From Protula sp. h YS-2021 (Eukaryota; Annelida; Polychaeta; Sabellida; Serpulidae): a stretch of DNA of 64,000 nucleotides. The stretch covers positions 16,784,156 through 16,848,155 of the forward strand of contig OX457033.1 in the NCBI GenBank assembly GCA_949752745.1. The letters run 5' to 3'. The notes below the pieces were generated by a model. That model was not told where the DNA came from, ran no database searches, and saw nothing but the letters and a program-made list of their open reading frames with translations. Each line of letters begins with the position of its first letter. The stretch's first letter is position 1. Both the position numbers and the translations under genes were made by a program. Below, piece by piece: positions 51,406-60,489 of this stretch.

Positions 51406-53300
51406 TATATTTATATATAAAAACATCCCTTATGGAAATTAAAAAAAGGTCTTCCTGTAAAATTCCTCAAATTATCTCATACGCGCTTAAGTTGCTGTGT
51501 TCTGTGTGACTAAAACACGGAAACTTCGGCAATTTCTGCCCAAACCTTCCATCCCTCTTCCACCAAAAAAGCGCATCGACGATGGGTAGGGGAGGAGCAG
51601 AGGGCAGGGAGAGGATTTCTTTGTAGCAACAAATTAACAAGTAATTAAATCTGCATTAACTATTAACAAAATTATTTTAGAATCGATTAATTTATCTTTC
51701 CCTCCATTTTGTCACCAGATTTTATGAACTCCTTACCCGCTCAGGGATACAACGAAACAAGTCAGAGCAAATGTATCTATCAGGATGAAATGTGTGTTTA
51801 GCTTGTATCCACAGCCGGCCCACTCAGTGATCACCATGTTAATAAGTGCCTGCACGGAGATTTAAAAACTGTTTTTCCTGTGTTGTGGTGATGTCACTGC
51901 ACAAGTGATTTCATTCATTTCTTTCTTGGACTTGTATTCAGTAGTTAAAAAATACATGCGTGAACTTATTTGTATTTTTCAAAAGGGGAAAGAAAGTGCC
52001 TTTTCCTGCTGTACCCCACCCCTTCTTTTTGATACTGTAATTTTATCCGACCCCCCCCCCTCAAAATTACAGGTTTAAAATTCCGAAGAGAAAATACTGT
52101 ATTGCTGCCCCCCCCCCCCCTGAATGGACTTTTAGCGACTATGAGCATCCCTAAAACATTCGGCTATATAAGATGGTTCTGGTGGCTGTGCTGGTGCCCA
52201 GATATAAGGACCAGCAACACCTTAAAACTGTTGACTACTAACAGTAAGGATAGCGACCTATCGGCCATAGACGTTTAGGAAGCGAAATTGAGCCGGAAGG
52301 GAAAGTTGAAATTAAAGCAGTGTTTTCCAACGTTTCTTTGGTTCACAGTTTATATTTCTGTTTTTATTTTTGTTCCTTGTCAATGTTTTAATTACTACGT
52401 TTTATTCCTGTCTGGTAAAAATTTTAGCGCATTGGCATCAAGATCAACCGAAGAAAACAAAGATATCTAACCCCAAAAATATTAAAAATTGTCACGATGT
52501 CGCAGTTTTTCACTTCTCTTCCAAATATCTCCAGCCTAAATGTCTCTGGATAAAATGTCTGTTATGAATTCAGCACAGTTGACACCTAGGCCAATGGACC
52601 ACAGCGACAGCGTGCTAAAGCCACATTTTTAATCTCGTAGTTGACAACTCCTCCTATAGAGATGTCCTGCTCGCCCCCAACGAATCGCTACGTGCTCTTG
52701 GGAGTTTGCAAAAAATTGTTTTTTTTTTTGGGGGGGGGGGCGGGGGTGGGGGGCAAATTACTCCCGAGAACAATTGTCAATTTCTTACTTTCAGCGACTG
52801 CCTTTTTAACGTCATTCAAACACAAAACGCCGTTTAAGGGTTTTTAAATGTTTTTTAAGGTGGAATGGGAGCAGTGAGGGATTTGGCAGAATGGGTTAAC
52901 CTTGCGTGAATATTTTAGCACTGTATATGGATTCACCAAGCCAGTGCTCGTGATTCCAACTCACACGTTTATGAATACAGTGCCATGTGATACTGCACTG
53001 CCTCTATAACGGTGGAAAGTGGCCATTGCACTCCTCAGATGACAGATTATAGAATACTTGTTTCACAGTGAAACAAAAACACACTGTTTTCTTCTGTTTG
53101 CTTGGAGACCAGACGAAACAAACCGTGGCGCATTGATAAGATTTGCCTTACCCGAGACGTCTCTGCATTAAGCTCCAAAAATTGAACAAAGTGACTTAAA
53201 ACACCGAAGGCACACAAAAGTTATCGTAACTTAAGATAGTTATTAGAAACTACAGAAAAATAGTTTCTTTTAAGTTAAAGGTGTGTACAGAGAAGCGAAT
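51406..53300. other. Upstream region of tetraspan B, non-coding with C/G runs
   Basis: C runs at 52,051-52,060 and 52,110-52,120 and a G run at 52,731-52,741. Short frames without recognisable domains. The promoter of the plus-strand gene at 53,311 must lie near the end, but I could not pick out a TATA box or initiator with confidence. Confidence 0.4.
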
Positions 53301-53310
53301 AAAATAAAAA

Positions 53311-54717
53311 ATGGCGGATTTTTTAACAATAGGAGTTATTCATGTATTGGTGGGTTTTGAAATGGCAGTTTTAGGACTTTTGAATACGAACACAGGAGAT
53401 GAAACTGTTGAAGCTCTGCTCATCATTGGTTTCTTGCTTTATCTGGCGAGCGCCATTTTAATAATACTGATAAAAGGAGGAGATTTGGCGGGAAACATGA
53501 TTGCGCTCATCTGTACGATGGTCATGGTCCTAGTGGCTTGTAAGTATCGTCATATTACTCTCTGTCACACCTGTGGTTTTTTAAAAGTAGTGCGCCAATA
53601 AAAGTAAGCTAAAAAAAATAGTCCGCTAATGGAAAGAAGCTCAAGTGTTTCCTGGCTCTTCCCATTTCACGAATTGTTTGCAACAGAAGGCACCTGAAAC
53701 GGTACTGTCGGGAGATGCTAGTTTTTTTGTCAAGTACACAGGCCTATTTTTTAATACCGTGAGGGGGAGGGGGAGTCGGGCGCGGGCGCGTCGTAGCCAT
53801 TTGGGTGGGGGTACCTCATAACTTTGGGTTGCACTTTATTGTGCTGTTTACTTATTGTTTCACTTCATGGGCCTTTTCTGTGTGTAGAATAGTTCCACAC
53901 ATTGGAATTAAAGGTTTATGGCATAAGTTGAATCAGATGGATAAACCTGCTGAAGAATGAGACGAGACTACAGAGAAACACAGGGACTACAAGGGAACCC
54001 CGGGACTACAGGGGAAACCCGGGACCACAGAGGAACCCCGGGACTACAGGGGAACCCCGGGACTACAGGGGAACCCCGGGACCACAGAGGAACCCCGGGA
54101 CTACAGGGGAACCCCGGGACTACAGGGGAACCCCGGGACTACAGGGGAACCGCGGGACTACAGGGGAAGCTCGATACTACAGTTGTTATAGAACAGATGA
54201 CCTCTGAGAGTCCTGTCTATGTATAATGCATAATCACAGAGCCGATGGGTATTTTAAAAAATAGTCCGTCACTTCATGAGTACCGGAACCACCTCACAAA
54301 CCGGACCACTTTTCAATTATCCCGCTGAAAGTGCCTGACCATTCTCAACAGCCCCACACATGGGACCGCCTCGGAGAAAGGATCACTTGAGTTTATGTAG
54401 TCCTGTGGGCCTTTTCCAGGGTTCCACTGTTCTACATTTTTCAAAGACTGTTATTTTAGAAATTCATATCGTCTATAGTTTCCACACCGATGTGTTGTTA
54501 TAACCAAAGTAAAAAATATATAACAGGGCTTATGTATTTTGTGCATTTAATTTCAGCCGTGCTGTTCATCGCCGGGGCTGCTGTTTGGTACGACAATCGC
54601 AGCAATCGCGAATACACAATGACACTCGACTGTAGTGGCGGTATACTGGGTGTCATCGGCGGTATCTTCCTCATCGTTCAAGTGGCGGGTGGCGGTGGCG
54701 GCGTAGGATCGGCGTAA
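53311..54717 (+). CDS. Small four-helix membrane protein (tetraspan B), two exons
   Basis: Exon 1 is 53,311-53,539 and exon 2 is 54,557-54,717, giving 129 residues. The donor GGCTT|GTAAGTAT is near consensus and the acceptor is TTTAATTTCAG|CC. The intron is phase 1 and makes Ser77. Hydrophobic segments lie at about residues 4-23, 33-54, 63-87 and 103-119. An acidic turn (TGDETVEA) precedes the second, and a glycine-rich tail (GGGGGVGSA) ends the protein. Between residues 30 and 82 it follows tetraspan A closely (D[ED].[IV].A.LI.GF..YLA..IL..LI...L.G), and both introns are at the equivalent codon and phase, so the two genes are old paralogues. The start context AAAAATGGCG is good. An AATAAA signal lies at 54,963. 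The 1.0-kb intron contains a 19-bp minisatellite. Function unknown. Confidence 0.77.
53965..54172. repeat. 19-bp GC-rich minisatellite in the intron of tetraspan B, about 11 copies
   Basis: The unit is ACTACAGGGGAACCCCGGG, with ACCACAGAGGAACCCCGGG variants. Because three units make 57 bases, an open frame with a 19-residue repeat (GLQGNPGTTGEPRDHRGTP) runs through it. It lies inside the intron defined by the flanking splice sites and is not coding. Confidence 0.95.
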
Positions 54718-54962
54718 AACTATCAGCTCTAATCATGTGGAAGATGGCGCCTTGATATCATCTCCCCTAACCCCACCCCCCCCCCCCCCTGCCCTCAATT
54801 CAGAACGAAAGAAAACCGTTGTGACACATTGTTGTGGGTTGTTTAAATATTTTATTCGCTTCAAACACGTTATAAATAAGCATATTTTATATTCAGTGTC
54901 ATAAATTATATATATAATATTATAATGTATAATATGACCATGACCATATAAAGAACCCAGCG

Positions 54963-54968
54963 AATAAA
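54963..54968 (+). terminator. Candidate polyadenylation signal of tetraspan B
   Basis: AATAAA about 245 bases after the stop codon, in AT-rich sequence. A C run at 54,776-54,790 lies in the presumed 3' untranslated region. Confidence 0.5.
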
Positions 54969-54974
54969 TAACTG

Positions 54975-55960
54975 CAGCTGGAGTGCCTCAATATTAAATA
55001 TTACTGTTTCTGTAAAACGAGAATTCTTTTTAAAAATATGATCTGGTAAAAAAAAAAATTATGCTACCTTTTATTATGCTAAAAATATTGAATTAAACCG
55101 GTGGTCGTTGCACTTGTCAGGGTCTTTTATAACCAGGCGAATTTTGAGCGCACTGTGTACAATAAAGTACTTTTGTTTATATTTGTGTGCATCAGTTGTT
55201 GTTGCGTACCCTATCCAACATTCGAAACGAAACGTAATCCATAAGAAAATTCCTACAATAGCCACGATTTTTTTTTTTTGAGGAAGGGGGGGGGGGGCGA
55301 GCGAAAAAAACTGATACGCAAGAAAAGGCAAAGACTATATTTGTCGCCATTTTGAATCAATCACAGCAGCGAAGGGACTATAAAAAAGAGAGTACAAGGC
55401 GGAGTGGTGGTTGTTGTAGAGGGGGGAGGGGGGCATGGGAGCTTCGCTGGGCAGTCACCGATACACCACATATGAAAAAAAACCCCACTCCCTCTACCTC
55501 CCTACAAACACGCGCGCATGCATGCATTAAAGTAGGTCATTTTAAAAGTAGGTTCCAAACGAGCGGTTGTGAGTCCAAAATATATGTCCACAACAACCTC
55601 CTCAACATCCTCACTTCGAAAAGACCGCATCTTCCAGAAATCTATCCAATTCGGAATTTCCCGGTTCCGAGCACACCCCGGAATTTATACGTATCGCGAA
55701 TACGTCACCTCTTTTCACTTCTATGTATTTCATAGCCTCCTCCCCCACCCCCCACCCACCTCCAGTCACTATCTCCTATCACGCAAAATGTGTGACCTCA
55801 AAACAGGTGCGTATGCAAAGATCAAGGCAACCACCAATTCCCCCCCCCCCCCCCGCCACAACCGCTTCTCCATCCCCACCCCATCCCGGCAATGCGCTTG
55901 TAGTTCTCGCTTAAGTCTTAAGTTTGAATCCCCAGTTTCTGCACAAATGCTGTTAATTGA
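54975..55960. other. Non-coding between convergent genes
   Basis: G run at 55,286-55,296, C-rich patches at 55,738-55,765 and C run at 55,838-55,854. Open frames here are Pro/Ser-rich readings of C-rich DNA. It probably includes the 3' untranslated region of the HtrL/YibB-like gene. Confidence 0.45.
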
Positions 55961-55966
55961 TGGTAT

Positions 55967-57332
55967 TCACATTCTTTTTAGTCCTTCCTCTCTGCACCGA
56001 TAGGCCAAGTCAAACCAGGGGTTAGCCTTGTTTCTCGGCACATAGGCTTGCACTTGTACAGAAGGCCGTGCGTTTTTTTGCATCGCATAGATAACTCTCT
56101 GATCCGTATTTGCTAACCCTTCATTCAAGTACTTCTCAGCATAATTCATATAAAGCTCAGTCCATTTAATTATTGTCGGTCTAGCTCCGATATAGAAACA
56201 ACCGCATACCCAGTATAAATTATTGCGAAATATCTCCTCATTCGTTTTGACTCTGGCAGGGGTTACTTCGTTATAAGCAATACGTGACGGATCCATGTTT
56301 GGGGGAAGGTACAGTTTAAAGGGATCTGGATCCTTATTGGCTAACTCCCTGAACAGCCCTATGTCAATCCACGCAAAGTATTTGGTTTGAAATGGATTTT
56401 CTAAAGCAACCTTGTGAACATGTTCATATTTAATATGCTGTATGGGCTGGTATTCAGGCACTACTGTGTTCGGGAGGTGCCGAGGGTAGTTATAGTCACT
56501 TAATACATGTTCTATTTTTGGTAACAGACTAAAAGCCCAAGTTTTGTTCCTGTTGACTCTCTCGAGAATGGTGAGATTTTGCGGGAGTTCCTGAGATCTA
56601 ATTTGCATAAATAGCTTTGCGTCTTCGTCTGCTTCAATGAATGCCACAACCGGGTTGTGAATTTTTGCGAATACTTTCATCCATTCATGGTACATCCGGG
56701 GCGTGTAGAAGATATCCGGATGTCCTTTGTTAAACGACCCGATATTGATGTAGCCTGTAATCAGTGTGACGTCATCGCGAAGACTGACGTCACTTCCGGT
56801 AAATATCTTGCTGCTGTCGTAGATGATTGGTTCGTCCTGGCAACAAAATTAAGCACATCATTCACACGTTGTGAAGAGTAATAAGCAAAATCCGGTGTGG
56901 CCAACCGGGTAACCAACGAAATATTTTGTAGTGTAACCGGTTTGTTAACTCGCCAGAACTTTGCAAAAAAAAAATACTGTCCAAAAGTATTAATCGTCTA
57001 TTTATTTAATGGTATTCGATGACCTGTCACTTGCCCATAAACGGCGTTGTACAGACGTCGTATGAATGTTCTGTTGATGTTTTCTTGAGACAGGTCATAA
57101 GTTTATAGCATTGCTAGAGACAGGAAGCGTACATCAGCATTTGGAAAACCTGAAACATGTATAACGCTGTAAACTACGTCAATAAAATCCTATCAGTGCC
57201 ACAATCAAGACAAACAAAACAAACCTTTTCTATTACCTTGATTTGACGGGGGACGGAGGACTTCCGGTTGAGGACTACGAACACCACAGAAGCCAAAAGG
57301 CACGCTCCGCCCACGACCAGCTTTCTGTTCAT
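55967..57332 (-). CDS. HtrL/YibB-family protein with N-terminal membrane anchor, two exons
   Basis: Exon 1 is 57,332-57,237 and exon 2 is 56,836-55,967, joined in phase 0 (AATCAAG|GTAATA and TTTTGTTGCCAG|GACGAA), giving 321 residues. An in-frame TGA lies six bases before the ATG, which fixes the start if the leader is unspliced. Residues 5-21 are a hydrophobic anchor after MNRK, so a type II Golgi/ER protein is likely. The main domain has TLITGYINIGSFNKG (55-69), AWIDIGLFR (187-195), GCFYIG (244-249) and NTDQRVIY (275-282). This pattern fits the HtrL/YibB family (Pfam HtrL_YibB, recalled), found in bacteria and some invertebrates. These proteins have a glycosyltransferase-like fold, but the reaction is not established. 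Possible N-glycosylation sites: N119 (NLT), N129 (NKT). Convergent with tetraspan B. Confidence 0.87.
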
Positions 57333-57344
57333 TTTTCAGCATGC

Positions 57345-57970
57345 ATCTTCGTCCTGGGATAATTTATCGGTCAGACAGAGAAAAGAAAAAAGACACACAT
57401 TTTGACATTTGTGGAATTGTTCGTGACCATAGTATTCTACTATCAGGTGTAGCACTTTTTGGATAAGGTTATAACAACATTTCTCCTTTAGAGTGAGCTA
57501 AACAATCGCCAAGCAATCTGTGCATTCACAGAATAAAGTTTAAATAATTCAACACTCCTCCCCAGTATCGGATTTCTATTTAGACGTTTTTATGCATAAA
57601 AAATAACTTCTAGTGCAGCACTTCATGGGCGCACATTAATGGCACAATGAAACAGTATCAGGAGACATGAAAAACATTCATCATGTAAAAACACGGTGGT
57701 GTATTCGGTGTCTTCAACGTAATGTGTCTCGAGGCATTAACAAGTCTGAACAATTTTGCATCTTTAATCGGTTTTTTTTTAGTGCCCCGAGTAATGTGTG
57801 TGAGCTGATATCTGCACCTGACAAAATCGCGACGTCACAGATGTCCTCCTTATACCTCGGATAAAATTATTGCTAAGATATAGCTATATAGGTGGCGTTT
57901 CATCGCAAGGTGTCTTTTCTAAATATGAACTTCGTAGAGTTGTCACTTGGCCTAAAATGTGCTTTACCTA
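57345..57970. other. Upstream region of the HtrL/YibB-like gene
   Basis: A tiny upstream ORF (ATGCATGCTGAAAAATGA) overlaps the start codon of the gene. No other gene or repeat recognised before the transposon block. Confidence 0.45.
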
Positions 57971-58025
57971 TTCCGTAAACGTTGCGACGTCTGTTCCGTT
58001 CTGTTTTGTCCGCTATACCGAAATG

Positions 58026-58250
58026 TCCGCTAATTACAAACTGTTCCAAAATGTCCGCTAACCCTGTTCCAAAGTATCCGCTCGTTCCGAAATGTCCGCT
58101 AACCCTGTTCCAAAGTATCCGCTCGTTCCGAAATGTCCGCTAACCCTGTTCCAAAATATCCGCTCGTTCCGTAATGTCCGCTAATCCTGTTCCAAAGTGT
58201 CCGCTGGTCCTGGTTTGTTCGCTAACCCCGTTCCGTTTTATCCGCTGGTA
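58026..58250. repeat. 41-bp minisatellite in the outer left arm
   Basis: The unit is CTGTTCCAAAGTATCCGCTC followed by GTTCCGAAATGTCCGCTAACC, three to four full copies with related half-units (TTCC[AG]AAATGTCCGCTAA). The mirror array at 61,690-61,965 has more copies. Each unit has two related halves ending in TCCGCT. Confidence 0.92.
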
Positions 58251-58274
58251 GTGTCCGCTAAATATTCAATTTTT

Positions 58275-58302
58275 AACCCAGCCGACTTTGTCGGACTGGG
58301 TT
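58275..58302. repeat. Compact perfect-stem hairpin within each arm
   Basis: AACCCAG(C)CCGAC pairs with GTCGGACTGGGTT around TTT. The mirror copy is at 61,647-61,674. It is followed inward by TAGTCGTATCACTACAGGGG and GCATGTGCGTATGTGCG, typical of the beginnings of dispersed invertebrate repeats, so the arms may have captured or derive from such a repeat. Confidence 0.8.
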
Positions 58303-58872
58303 AGTCGTATCACTACAGGGGGCTTGAATGTATGTGCGCATGTGCGTATGTGCGTATGTTAAACTTTCTCTTTTAATGCTACTCCTCCCACAGTTTTGCT
58401 CCAATCGTCTTGATATTATGCAAGAATGTTCCCTGGGTGGTCCCCCACCTGGCTATTACTTTTTTGACGATTGACGAAAAACTGACAAAATGGCGGCACT
58501 TTTTGTGCCCTTTTAACCCATTTTAAAATACTACTCCTCCTACAGTTCTACACCAATCGCTTAGATGTTGCGCAGAAATGTTCCCCAAGGGTTTGCCTAC
58601 CAGGCTATCATTATTTTTCGCGGTTCGCCAAAAAATACCGAAATGGCGAAACTTTGAAGTTTGGCAAAAAGTGGAATAAATTGTGGTAAACTAGACCGAA
58701 TTTCGCTACACGTAGCGAAATGGCACCCACTTGCAATGGTACAATCTATCTGGTCAAAGACACATTTTTCAGTGTTTCGACATAATTATCAGTTTCCGAA
58801 TCATTATCTTGAACGAGGACATCGAAGAAATTTATGATGTTATCTCTTTTTGGTACAAATAATCAAATTTCT

Positions 58873-59336
58873 AAACGTTTCCGAGACAATGGTCAGCTTC
58901 CAGTTTTTGATCTTGACGATGATGGAGGAGGTCAAGGTCACCGAGATACCTCTTATATACTGTCTTTTAGGCCCAAACGGTCGAAAATAAGCTCAGAATC
59001 GCTCTACTTCTAACCGCTTTCGTGATAATGGTCAACATCCAGTTTTTAACCTTGACCATGACGGAGGAGGTACAGGTCACCGAGGTACCTCTTATATAAT
59101 GTCGTTTAGACCTAAAGGGTAAAAAAGCTCAAATTTGCTCTATCTCTAACCGTTTTCGAGATAATGGTCAACTTCTGGATTTTGACCTTGACCATGACGG
59201 AGGAGGTACAGGTAACCGAGGTACCTCTTATATAATGTCTTTCAGACCTAAAGGGTAAAAAATAAACTCAAATTTGCTCTATCTCTAACCGTTTTCGAGA
59301 TAATGGTCAACTTCCGGATTTTAACCTTGACTATGA
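58873..59336. repeat. About 136-bp tandem repeat, left arm (4 copies)
   Basis: The unit includes CCGTTTTCGAGATAATGGTC, AACTTCC.G.TTTT.ACCTTGAC, ATGACGGAGGAGGTACAGGT and CACCGAGGTACCTCTTATAT. The mirror segment on the right arm (60,897-61,081) keeps only two copies, the outermost and an edge copy. Confidence 0.85.
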
Positions 59337-59509
59337 CAGTAGTGTAGAAACGAGAGTTCTGCGTCAATCAATCATCGTGACGTCATCAGTCACGTGACCA
59401 ATTAAGCCCCGCCCATCAATTAAAGCTGTCAATCACGTGATCAATTAAGCCCCGCCCACTTTCTGTCTATCATATGTCAATCATCGTGACGTCACATCCC
59501 CTCATATCT

Positions 59510-59810
59510 ATTCTTAGACTGGGGAAATTTTACAACATTTATTTTTAGTAGCTTTTAAAAAAGTAGATCACTTTTGTTATGTTCAACCGATTTTGATGGA
59601 AACTTCAGCCTTTGATTCAGTTTTATTCTTTGTTTTGACATAAAGTAATCACAGGCTATTTTCACATTTGGCTGTAAGCATAATGTTTATTTCAGTAACT
59701 TTTAAAAAAGTAGATAACTTTCGTTATGTTCAACCGATTTGAATGAAAATTTTACTCTTTGATTCCGTTTTATTTCTAGTTTTGGCATAAAGCAGTCACA
59801 GACTATTTGC
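59510..59810. repeat. About 150-bp tandem duplication at the arm/centre junction
   Basis: TTTTAAAAAAGTAGATCACTTTTGTTATGTTCAACCGATTTTGATG (59,553 on) recurs as a diverged copy at 59,700 with GTAGATAACTTTCGTTATG and GATTTGAATGAAAA. The first copy belongs to the inverted arm, the second to the central loop. Confidence 0.82.
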
Positions 59811-59845
59811 ATAGGTGGCTGTGAGCATTTTGTAGGTGAGAAGAG

Positions 59846-59992
59846 CACATCATTCAAAGATGTGTTCGAATGACAAGCCCAATTCAAACATGTGTTCGAA
59901 TGGCAAGCTCATTCAAAGATGTGTTCGAATGGCAAGCCCATTCAAACATGTGTTCGAATGGCAAGCCCATTCCAAAGACGTGTTCGAATTAT
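59846..59992. repeat. About 31-bp minisatellite in the central loop, 5 copies
   Basis: The unit is CATTCAAAGATGTGTTCGAATGGCAAGCC. It is present only in the centre and not in the arms. Confidence 0.92.
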
Positions 59993-60334
59993 TTTTGGAA
60001 CATATTACGTCATGGTATTGTTCAACAATTGTTCAAGAAATTGTCCAATAAGTTGTTCAGCATGCTAAACATGTTCTTGTCAAGCTAAACTATTCAGTTT
60101 TAACAGTATGACTAGCTTAGTGGATGCTATGATTTCATCACCCTCAGTGCAGAAGATTGAAGCGAAGTTTTTGAAGCTTGACAAGAACTTGAAACTTAGC
60201 TTTGACCCAAATAGATATGTACATTTGATATGTAGTTCAAATAAAATTGTCTTTATGCTTCATATGTAGACTAAGAAATTAACATTATCTATATTGATGT
60301 GCTTTTCAAATGTTTTATTTTTCTCAAACAATAC

Positions 60335-60489
60335 TTGAATATAATACATAGTAATACAATACTTGAATATAATACATAATAATACAAAATTAATTATAAT
60401 ACATAATATATGATATATGGTTTACGGGTGAAGTTGTTCAGCATTATATTCAAATATTGTATTACTATGTGTTATATTCAAGTATTGTC
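60335..60489. repeat. Secondary hairpin in the central loop
   Basis: CAATACTTGAATATAATACA (and a tandem partial copy) pairs with TGTTATATTCAAGTATTG at 60,470-60,487, so the loop itself folds next to the right arm. Confidence 0.8.

Noticed and set aside
53957..54226. Collagen-like 89-codon ORF (GLQGNPGTTGEP repeats)
   Set aside because: It is a reading of a 19-bp minisatellite (57 bp equals 19 codons) inside an intron with good splice sites, and the Gly-X-Y pattern is not kept.
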